Source: JBBKWQ01 sp037969115
GTDB taxonomy: Bacteria; Actinomycetota; Acidimicrobiia; Acidimicrobiales; Ilumatobacteraceae
Assembly (NCBI GenBank): GCA_037969115.1
Contig: JBBKWQ010000159.1
Coordinates: forward strand, 1-10,972
Reading direction: 5' to 3'
DNA length: 10,972 bases
Shown: one piece after another, positions 1-5,185 of the stretch
How the letters are laid out: every line of letters begins with the position of its first letter
Numbering within the stretch: the stretch's first letter is position 1
Made by a program: the position numbers and the translations under genes
The notes under the pieces: model-generated
Database searches by the model: none
What the model was told of the DNA's origin: nothing
The model's input: the letters and a program-made list of their open reading frames with translations, nothing else

Positions 1-81
1 TTGGAGTTCCAAGACCCGGATGCGGGCATCCAGATCGGCGTGACCGAGGTTCCCGAGCTGTTCCACGACGTCGCCGAACAT
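1..81 (-). CDS. Start of a DUF222/HNH endonuclease-like (13E12-type) protein, cut by the window edge
   Basis: Only the first 27 codons are inside the window. They read MFGDVVEQLGNLGHADL followed by DARIRVLELQ and stay open to the edge. The short hydrophobic-acidic start followed by an 'L-x-H-x-D-L-D-x-R-I/L-x-x-L-E' segment is how many actinobacterial DUF222 proteins begin; these usually carry a C-terminal HNH nuclease domain and include the mycobacterial 13E12 repeat family. This recognition rests on a short stretch and my memory of the family. It gains weight because a LexA box sits in its promoter and 13E12 genes in Mycobacterium tuberculosis are known LexA targets. The ATG was chosen because it lies seven bases past a good -10 hexamer, which predicts a leaderless mRNA. 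The two ATGs just upstream (90-92 and 87-89) are in another frame. The catalytic half lies outside the window, so nuclease activity cannot be judged. Confidence 0.6.
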   Translation of the reverse strand, partial: MFGDVVEQLGNLGHADLDARIRVLELQ

Positions 82-87
82 GAAACC

Positions 88-116
88 ATCATATCGAACA
101 CACGTTCTATTCACAA
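88..116 (-). promoter_or_regulatory. Sigma70-type promoter for the left-edge gene
   Basis: Read on the minus strand, TTGTGA (111-116) is the -35 element and TATGAT (88-93) the -10 element. They are separated by exactly 17 bases, the ideal spacing. Both hexamers are close to TTGACA and TATAAT, which is uncommon in such GC-rich DNA. The A of the downstream ATG (81) is the seventh base after the -10, the usual start point, so the transcript is predicted to be leaderless. No Shine-Dalgarno sequence is visible, in agreement with that. Confidence 0.7.
94..109. promoter_or_regulatory. LexA-binding SOS box inside the promoter spacer
   Basis: The plus strand reads TCGAAC-ACAC-GTTCTA. The actinobacterial/mycobacterial SOS box is the palindrome TCGAAC-N4-GTTCGA, so 11 of the 12 defined bases match and the spacing is exact. 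The box fills positions 94-109 of the 94-110 spacer between -10 and -35. Bound LexA would therefore occlude RNA polymerase directly. The expected behaviour is repression in undamaged cells and induction by DNA damage, acting on the gene starting at 81. Confidence 0.75.
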
Positions 117-229
117 CCCTGACCAGGATATTTCTCCTACTTCTCCACTGAACCGGCACTGTCGTGTCAACGCTGATCCCCGGCCATGACTCGACCGTGT
201 TTGCACGATTGCCCGCCAAGATCGTGTAG

Positions 230-1063
230 CTACGCCTCGGGTGTCGTGTCGGCGGCAGCGGCGGCGGCGAGCGCTGCATCGCGACCCGACTTACCGAGGA
301 AACGCGCCACCGTGAGAAAACCGGTATGGGCGACCATGCGGTGGTCGGGCCGCACGGCCTGACCTTCGATGTGCCAACTGCGGTGCAGCACCTCGATCGT
401 GCGAGCGTCGATCCATCGGCCCTTCAACATCTCACGTGTCTGTACCGCCTGCGTGATCGACGGTGTATACGCGAGCAGGATGCCGCCGGGCCGCAGCACG
501 TACTCAGCATGGGGCACCACCTGCCACGGTTCGGGAAGGTCGAGCACGACCCGGTCGAATGGGCCGAGTGCACCGTCGATTCCCTCGTAGCTGCTCGCGA
601 TGTGCACGTCGTAGCGGTCGAGCGCCGCCTCGCCCAGGAACTCACGAACGTTGGTCGTCGCCCGTGACGCGAAATCGTCTCGGATCTCGTAGCCGACGAT
701 CTCGGCGCCGTAGCGCAGCATCGTCATCGACAGCGCTCCCGAGCCGATGCCGCTCTCGAACACCTTCATGCCCGGGCCGATGTCGGCCAGCATGCAGATC
801 GGCGCGAGGTCTTTCGGGTAGATCACCTGTGCGCCGCGTGGCATCTCGACTACGACGTCTTCCAACGTCGGACGGATGACCGTGTATTCGGCACCCTTGG
901 TCGACTTGACCACGACACCCTCGGATTGGTTGGCGATCTGGTCGTGTGTGACGAAACCGGCGTGGCTGTGGAACTCGCCGCCTTCGGTCAACGTGACCAG
1001 GTACCTTCGCTTCTTCTGATCGAGCAGCATCACGCGCTCGCCGAACTCAATTTCGGCAGTCAT
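230..1063 (-). CDS. trmI: tRNA (adenine-58-N1)-methyltransferase TrmI
   Basis: This 277-residue protein matches the usual length of bacterial/archaeal TrmI (M. tuberculosis Rv2118c is about 280). It transfers a methyl group from S-adenosylmethionine to N1 of A58 in the tRNA T-loop and acts as a tetramer in the cytosol. Residues 1-75 form the small beta-rich N-terminal domain; the Rossmann methyltransferase fold follows. Visible motifs are the SAM-binding loop VFESGIGSGAL (101-111), the acidic strand end GYE (124-126) that should hold the ribose, the catalytic DLPEPW (175-180), and the C-terminal RSWHIEGQAVRPDHRM (228-243), highly typical of the family. The SAM loop is ESGIGSG where EAGTGSG is common. 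The tail is alanine-rich. The ATG start overlaps the ttuA stop by four bases (ATGA) and has an AGGGGGA Shine-Dalgarno seven bases upstream, so translation is probably coupled. Identification is firm. Confidence 0.95.
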   Translation of the reverse strand: MTAEIEFGERVMLLDQKKRRYLVTLTEGGEFHSHAGFVTHDQIANQSEGVVVKSTKGAEYTVIRPTLEDVVVEMPRGAQVIYPKDLAPICMLADIGPGMKVFESGIGSGALSMTMLRYGAEIVGYEIRDDFASRATTNVREFLGEAALDRYDVHIASSYEGIDGALGPFDRVVLDLPEPWQVVPHAEYVLRPGGILLAYTPSITQAVQTREMLKGRWIDARTIEVLHRSWHIEGQAVRPDHRMVAHTGFLTVARFLGKSGRDAALAAAAAADTTPEA

Positions 1064-2052
1064 GCCGGTTCCCCCTGACGGGCTAGATAGGCCTTCCGAG
1101 CCGCCTTGTTGTGCAACACCAGTTCAACCGGAACCGGATCATGACCGGTCACGCGCTCACTGAGACGACAGAACGCACAAACGTCTGCCGTCGTTGGGGC
1201 GCCACACACGCTGCAATCGTTCAATCCATCGACCGCGGCATCGGAACGCCCTGCCAGCACGGGCGAGAGCCGTTCGAGAAATCCGAGTAGGAACGACGCC
1301 TTCGACCCGGGCGACTCGCGTTCGATCGCGTTCAACGCGTCCTTGTAGGCAAGGTGTTTGTTGCCGAATGCCATCGGGCACTCCTCGATCAGGTAGTCGA
1401 TGCCACGCACGACACACCACGCCGCCGTCTCGCGCTCGGTCAGGCGGACGAGCGGCTTCACCTTCTTCGGAAACCCGTGTCGAGCGGGCAGCACCGGGAA
1501 CTGACGAGCCAGGTAGTCGATGTCCCATCGCAACGTGTTGCCGAACAGGACGGCGGCCTCGTCATCGAGATTGTGACCGGTGACGACCACGTCGTATCCG
1601 CCGTCGAGTGCCGCCTTGTCGAACAGATGTCGCTTCGACAGCCCGCACGCCGAGCACGGCACGCGCTTGGTGACCTTGGCGGCGGTGGGCACGTCGTAGC
1701 CGTACTCGTCGCGAAGATCGATCGTGATCAGCTTCAGCCCACGCTCGTCGGCAAAGGCCTGAGCCACTCTGCCGCTCTCGTCGCTGTATTCGGCGATCCC
1801 GAGTCCGATGTACACACCATCGGCGACGTATCCCAACTCCACCAACATGTCCCACACGGCCAACGAGTCCTTGCCACCGCTGACGGCGACGAGAATCCGG
1901 TCGGTCTTGTCGAGCATCGCGAAATCGCCGATCGCCTTCTCGACCTGCCGACGACACAGCTGCTGAAGATGCTCGGCACAGAAGTTCGCATTGTGGCGCG
2001 GCAGATCGATCACAGCAGGTTCGCGGCATACGCGACACTTCGACTGATTCAT
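1060..2052 (-). CDS. ttuA: TtuA-like tRNA 2-thiolation enzyme (PP-loop ATPase with zinc fingers)
   Basis: A 330-residue member of the TtuA/Ncs6 (TtcA-type) tRNA thiolases, which activate a uridine C2 carbonyl with ATP and replace the oxygen with sulfur. The first zinc finger is C6-x2-C9 with C25-x2-H28. The PP-loop SGGKDS is at 58-63. The motif PCSACG gives C133 and C136, which with C225 (EECP) are placed to bind the catalytic iron-sulfur cluster. TGHNLDDEA is at 158-166, and a second zinc finger uses C280, C283, C292 and C295. The spacings equal those I recall for Thermus TtuA, which makes 2-thioribothymidine at T54. Ncs6-like action on anticodon U34 cannot be fully excluded from sequence alone. 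A sulfur-carrier gene directly upstream and trmI directly downstream favour a T-loop target. The start is fixed by an in-frame upstream stop (2074-2076); no other start codon lies between. It has no good Shine-Dalgarno at normal distance. Confidence 0.88.
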   Translation of the reverse strand: MNQSKCRVCREPAVIDLPRHNANFCAEHLQQLCRRQVEKAIGDFAMLDKTDRILVAVSGGKDSLAVWDMLVELGYVADGVYIGLGIAEYSDESGRVAQAFADERGLKLITIDLRDEYGYDVPTAAKVTKRVPCSACGLSKRHLFDKAALDGGYDVVVTGHNLDDEAAVLFGNTLRWDIDYLARQFPVLPARHGFPKKVKPLVRLTERETAAWCVVRGIDYLIEECPMAFGNKHLAYKDALNAIERESPGSKASFLLGFLERLSPVLAGRSDAAVDGLNDCSVCGAPTTADVCAFCRLSERVTGHDPVPVELVLHNKAARKAYLARQGEPA

Positions 2053-2073
2053 GTCGACGAACTCATGTTGATG

Positions 2074-2268
2074 TCAGCCTCCGGATATGACTGGGCGGAC
2101 CTCGATGATGTCGGCATCGTCGAGGCGCGCATCGCCCGGCACCAGCGTGCCATTGCGCATCACCAGATGCGACTCACGATTCAGGTCGAACTCGTCGAGC
2201 AAACCGTTCACCGTGCGAGACCCCTCGACCAACACCTCGCGTCGAGGATTCCGAAACGTGACGATCAC
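2074..2268 (-). CDS. ttuB: TtuB/MoaD/ThiS-like ubiquitin-fold sulfur carrier
   Basis: A 64-residue beta-grasp protein ending in VISGG. In this family the C-terminal Gly-Gly is adenylated by an E1-like enzyme and converted to a thiocarboxylate, which then gives its sulfur to a partner. The length, the strand pattern (MIVTF... at the start, IIEVRPVISGG at the end) and the SGG ending fit TtuB, the sulfur donor for TtuA, better than a full-size MoaD. Being immediately upstream of ttuA with a 21-base gap supports the pairing. ThiS or a MoaD-like role remains possible. No E1-like (TtuC/MoeB/ThiF) gene is in the window, so activation must come from elsewhere. The GTG start overlaps the upstream stop as GTGA. 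The codons for the two glycines also contain a perfect GGAGG (2078-2082). Confidence 0.85.
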   Translation of the reverse strand: MIVTFRNPRREVLVEGSRTVNGLLDEFDLNRESHLVMRNGTLVPGDARLDDADIIEVRPVISGG

Positions 2269-2525
2269 GAGGCGAGCTTTTTGGCTTTCTTGCGATCGCG
2301 GCGCGTCATGAGCTTGACCGGCTCGACGGTCATGTAACCCCCGCTCCTGAAAACCTCTCTCGTCACCAGTTCTTCGTTCTTGCCGAAGATCTTCTTGATG
2401 GTCGACCTGCCGAACACGACCACGGCGACGAACTTCCAGAAAGAACTCGATCCGCGGATGCCCTGACGCATCGCCTTGCGGCGGATGATCCGACCGGGGC
2501 GCAGGCTCGGTGGAACTTTGGGCAT
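2265..2525 (-). CDS. Small basic protein of unknown function (86 aa)
   Basis: I do not recognise a named family. The 86-residue product is strongly basic. The N-terminus is rich in Arg/Pro (RPGRIIRRKAMRQ, 9-21). A short hydrophobic patch, FWKFVAVVVFG (29-39), is probably too short for a full membrane span but could be an amphipathic or peripheral helix. GRSTIKKIFGK (39-49) follows, and the tail MTRRDRKKAKKL (73-84) is nearly all charged. Such a protein could bind nucleic acid or the inner face of the membrane; both are guesses. It starts one base after the stop of the upstream 73-residue gene and its stop overlaps the ttuB GTG start. This tight packing on both sides, not a motif, is the main evidence that it is real. 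Confidence 0.75.
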   Translation of the reverse strand: MPKVPPSLRPGRIIRRKAMRQGIRGSSSFWKFVAVVVFGRSTIKKIFGKNEELVTREVFRSGGYMTVEPVKLMTRRDRKKAKKLAS

Positions 2526-2526
2526 G

Positions 2527-2748
2527 TCAGATACGGCGAATTTCGACGAACGTCGTCTTCTTCTTTCCCGACCGCTTGCCGAGGAAGAAGAACAACAACA
2601 GCAGGACCGTCATCGCGACTCCGCCGGCGATCATCAGGGTCTGCTTCTTGTCGTGCACCTTGTTCTGCACGTCGCCCTGAAACGCCCGGAGCTTGCCCTC
2701 CAGATCGTCACGGCTGATGTGGGCCGGTGGGGTGCTGGCCTTCGCCAC
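2527..2748 (-). CDS. Small single-span membrane protein of unknown function (73 aa)
   Basis: The reading frame is open further upstream, but that part is the Arg-rich shadow of the holin-like gene. The true start is taken as the GTG at 2746-2748, giving VAKASTPPAH as the N-terminus. This start shares one base with the upstream stop (TAGTG) and has a GGAGG Shine-Dalgarno seven bases before it. Residues 13-36 form a charged, probably helical segment (SRDDLEGKLRAFQGDVQ). Residues about 37-57 (TLMIAGGVAMTVLLLLFFFLG) are a clear membrane helix. The cytoplasmic-type tail starts GKRSGKKKTT and ends FVEIRRI. The layout, a soluble helix, one span and a Lys-rich tail, resembles small DUF3618-like actinobacterial membrane proteins, but I cannot assign it to that family. 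The position beside a holin-like protein suggests a membrane role. Confidence 0.78.
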   Translation of the reverse strand: MAKASTPPAHISRDDLEGKLRAFQGDVQNKVHDKKQTLMIAGGVAMTVLLLLFFFLGKRSGKKKTTFVEIRRI

Positions 2749-3089
2749 TACTTCGCCTCCTTGTTGAGATAGGTCTTCGAGATACGCGAAATGGTGAGGA
2801 CGAGCAGACCGGCCGTCACGACGAGCACGATCAGATACGGGATCCACGACAGCCGGCCATCGGTGACGTCTTCCCACTCGGACTGGATCAGCCGCAAGAG
2901 GCCCAACATCAACAACATCAGCCCGATCCCGAGGCACAGCGCTGCGGCGCTTCCGACGGCGATCCATTTGCCGGCGCCTTTCAGTGGGCCGACCGTCTCC
3001 TGGCGGGCGTACGTCTTGACGAACTCGACCACCTCGCCGATGGACGCGGATTCGTCTTTTCTTCGAAGCGGTTGTTGTTCGTCAGCCAT
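2748..3089 (-). CDS. Holin-like (Phage_holin_3_6/YqjE-type) membrane protein
   Basis: A 113-residue protein with a charged N-terminal helix (SIGEVVEFVKTYARQETVGPLKGAGKW is summarised here as residues 16-42), then two membrane helices at about 43-66 and 82-101 joined by a short acidic loop (SEWEDVTDG, 70-78). It ends with a charged tail, KTYLNKEAK. This pattern is that of chromosomal 'phage holin family' proteins of actinobacteria. Despite the name, these are usually ordinary cell-envelope genes and not prophage lysis genes, and no other phage gene is nearby. Their function is not established. The ATG start lies 15 bases after the LON-domain gene stop and has no convincing Shine-Dalgarno. The stop carries the GGAGG used by the next gene, so the two are probably translated together. 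Confidence 0.8.
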   Translation of the reverse strand: MADEQQPLRRKDESASIGEVVEFVKTYARQETVGPLKGAGKWIAVGSAAALCLGIGLMLLMLGLLRLIQSEWEDVTDGRLSWIPYLIVLVVTAGLLVLTISRISKTYLNKEAK

Positions 3090-3104
3090 ACGCGTTCGTT
3101 TCTA

Positions 3105-3740
3105 TCACGTACGACGGAATTCCAGCACTGCCGCCGCGTCATCGAGCGCGAGATTCAGCTCATCGAGCCGTTCGTCGATGCCGTCGATGCACAACAAACG
3201 GTGCCGATCTGCGTCGCCGACGGGCGCCAAGGCCATCAGGTGAAAAGACGCGATCGAAGGGTCGTCACTGATCTCCACATCGCTTCCCGGCGTGGTGTCG
3301 CCCAGCACCCGAGCCTGTTCGTTCAAGTCGTCGATGCGTTCGCGCAGCGTGGCCAGTCGAGATTCGAGCCGCGAGCGATGATCGGGATCGACATCGTCAT
3401 CGAGGAGCGCCACCTCCGCCGAGGGATAGGGGTCGTCCGGTAACCAGTTGACGACCCGAAGCCGCTGCACACCAAGCGCCACCACGGCGTAGCGACCGTC
3501 GTCGAGCGCTTGCACATCGGTGACCCGCGCCAGCGTGCCGACACCGGTACGTTCGTCACCACCGCCGACCTCCCACCCGCGCTCGATCATCACGACTCCG
3601 AATTCAGGCGGCCGGGCGTCGTCGGCCAGCACGTCGATGACCAACTGGCGATAACGCGGCTCGAAGACGTGGAGCGGAAGAATCGAGCCGGGCAGCAAAA
3701 CCGATCCGAGCGGAAACATCCGCATCCGGGTCGGAGTCAC
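3105..3740 (-). CDS. Stand-alone LON N-terminal substrate-binding domain protein
   Basis: The 211-residue product begins with the signature of the LON substrate-binding domain: MFPLGSVLLPGSILPLHVFEPRYR (residues 8-31, key elements FPL, LPG, PLHVFEPRY). It continues with the expected 'GTLARVTDVQALDDGRY' strand pair (68-84) and VVALGVQRLRV (86-96). A helical C-terminal part (about 118-206) follows. There is no AAA+ ATPase and no Ser-Lys protease domain, so this is not the Lon protease. Such single-domain proteins are widespread in actinobacteria with no settled function; peptide or protein-substrate binding is inferred from the domain. The GTG start overlaps the upstream dacB stop as GTGA. An ATG six codons in, or another two codons later (just before FPLG), could also be the true start. 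No strong Shine-Dalgarno decides this. Confidence 0.88.
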   Translation of the reverse strand: MTPTRMRMFPLGSVLLPGSILPLHVFEPRYRQLVIDVLADDARPPEFGVVMIERGWEVGGGDERTGVGTLARVTDVQALDDGRYAVVALGVQRLRVVNWLPDDPYPSAEVALLDDDVDPDHRSRLESRLATLRERIDDLNEQARVLGDTTPGSDVEISDDPSIASFHLMALAPVGDADRHRLLCIDGIDERLDELNLALDDAAAVLEFRRT

Positions 3741-5185
3741 GACCCGGACGCCGTGGCTCGCGGCTCGAACGGAGAGTCGTCGGGCGCGATCGGATGTTCA
3801 GCGATGATCGCGGTGAGGCCTGCCCAGATCGGCCAGTACACCGCCGGATCGGAGGCGTCCTCGTCGTTCAGCACGATCGAGAACACGGCCTGTGACCCCG
3901 CTTTGTCATCGGTGTAGCCGCTCAACGCTCTCACGCCCGTGAGCGTGCCCGTCTTTGCGTACAGGCGCCCGGCAGAGGCGGTGTCCACGAACTCGTTCTC
4001 GAGCGTGCCGGATTCGCCGGCAACGGGCAGCAAGTCGATGAGGTCGTTGTCGGGGTCGTCGTCGTCTGCGATCGCCGAGAGCAGATCAGCCAGCGCCGTA
4101 CACGTCAATCGGTTCTCACGGCTGAGGCCTGAACCGTCGGCAAGGTTCACGCCCTCGAGCGGCACACCCCAGGTGGCCAGCGTCTCCCAGATCACCAGCA
4201 GCCCGGCGTCACGGGTGCCGCCCGCTCCCGCCACATGGCCGAGCTCCTTCACCAGCATCTCAGCGGTGTTGTTGTCGCTCGTCAACAACAGCTCCTCCAC
4301 GATCGACGTGAGCGGCAGCGACTCGACCGACGCCAGTTCGACGACGCCTTCGGCGGGTAGTTCCCCCTGCCGGTTTCCATCGATGACGAGGGCCCCACCG
4401 GTCTGGAGCAACGTGTTCAACGTCTGAGCCGCGTACTGGGCCGGATTCAGACCCTTCGTGCCCCGGTTGCGGCCATCGTTGACCATCAGCGCGTCGTACG
4501 GGCCCGCCGAGAAACCCCGCACCTCCGGTGTCCATGTCGGCGCGAAGAACTCGTCGTCGTAGCGCGTGCCGTCGGCCACGATCGAGCCTGTGACGCTCGT
4601 GATCCCGGCGTCGATCAACTGCTGCGCAAGTCGACCGAAATCGGTCGTGTTGATCGCCGGGTACGTCGATGGATCGGGCTCGTCCGCCGTCGCCAGCACC
4701 GGATCGCCACCACCGACCAGAATGAGGTCACCGTTGACGACGCCATCGACAGGTGGCGGCCCGTACACCGCAGTGGTGAACGTGCTGTCAGCGCCGAGTA
4801 CGTCGAGCGCCACGGCGGCGACGAGCAGCTTCATGTTGCTGGCCGGTATCACCGGCATGTCGTCGTTCTTCGCGGCCACCACGTTGCCGTCGACCGTGAC
4901 CGACACACATGAGCCCTCTGGCACGAACTCGAGGAACGGATCGATGATCTCGCGGTAGTCACCGGCCGCACGATCGGCCGCCAGCGGGGCAGGATGACGC
5001 CGAAGCGAGCCGAGCGGCGTGTAGAGCGTGCCGGTCGGTTCGCCGACCGGCGCTGGAAACGTCGTCGGAGGGGGAATTGCAGCGGCCTCGTCCTCCGCCC
5101 ACGACCACGCGGCGCCGAGCGCCACCGCCGGCAACGTAGCGAGGGCCAGAAGTCCGAGGATCGGAATCGGCTGACGACGGCTCAT
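3737..5185 (-). CDS. dacB: D-Ala-D-Ala carboxypeptidase/endopeptidase, PBP4 type (peptidase S13), downstream copy
   Basis: A 482-residue S13-family low-molecular-mass penicillin-binding protein that trims the terminal D-Ala from, or cuts cross-links in, peptidoglycan outside the membrane. The active-site motifs are complete: SNMK (S116-K119, nucleophile Ser and its Lys), SDN (303-305) and KTG (411-413). The family markers GGGDP (158-162), AGPYDALMVNDG (227-238) and ADGSGLSR (349-356) are also present. The N-terminus MSRRQPIPIL and the hydrophobic run to about residue 27 form a signal peptide or anchor. The twin Arg is not followed by a proper Tat motif, so Sec export is more likely. A Pro-rich linker (37-50) leads to the enzyme domain. 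The ATG overlaps the stop of the upstream dacB paralogue as ATGA. All catalytic residues are intact, so it should be active. Confidence 0.95.
   Translation of the reverse strand: MSRRQPIPILGLLALATLPAVALGAAWSWAEDEAAAIPPPTTFPAPVGEPTGTLYTPLGSLRRHPAPLAADRAAGDYREIIDPFLEFVPEGSCVSVTVDGNVVAAKNDDMPVIPASNMKLLVAAVALDVLGADSTFTTAVYGPPPVDGVVNGDLILVGGGDPVLATADEPDPSTYPAINTTDFGRLAQQLIDAGITSVTGSIVADGTRYDDEFFAPTWTPEVRGFSAGPYDALMVNDGRNRGTKGLNPAQYAAQTLNTLLQTGGALVIDGNRQGELPAEGVVELASVESLPLTSIVEELLLTSDNNTAEMLVKELGHVAGAGGTRDAGLLVIWETLATWGVPLEGVNLADGSGLSRENRLTCTALADLLSAIADDDDPDNDLIDLLPVAGESGTLENEFVDTASAGRLYAKTGTLTGVRALSGYTDDKAGSQAVFSIVLNDEDASDPAVYWPIWAGLTAIIAEHPIAPDDSPFEPRATASGS

Noticed and set aside
165..170. A perfect TTGACA (minus strand) as a second -35 for the left-edge gene
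   Set aside because: At 16-18 bases downstream there is no -10-like hexamer (TGGAGA or similar). The TTGTGA/TATGAT pair is better spaced.
1..189. A 62-codon plus-strand frame at the left edge
   Set aside because: It reads through the -10, SOS box and -35 of the minus-strand promoter and has no recognisable start signal or domain.
203..227. Hairpin CACGAT-N11-ATCGTG just after the trmI stop, as a terminator
   Set aside because: The stem is only six pairs (seven with a G-T), the loop is 11 bases and no T-run follows in the direction of transcription. It might still slow polymerase, but I would not call it a terminator.
1060..2052. TilS (tRNA-Ile lysidine synthetase), which often neighbours dacB in actinobacteria
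   Set aside because: The two zinc fingers and the PCSACG/EECP cysteines are TtuA/Ncs6-type features that TilS lacks, and hpt and ftsH are not beside it.
1354..2337. A 327-codon plus-strand open frame opposite ttuA and ttuB
   Set aside because: It spans two well-supported minus-strand genes with intact cysteine and PP-loop motifs, and its own translation shows no family signature.
2749..2967. Upstream extension of the 73-residue membrane protein frame
   Set aside because: It is an Arg-rich shadow of the holin-like gene. The GTG at 2746-2748 has a GGAGG at the right distance.
2748..3089. A prophage lysis gene because of the holin-like fold
   Set aside because: No endolysin, integrase, structural phage gene or attachment site is visible, and the gene sits inside a chain of housekeeping genes.
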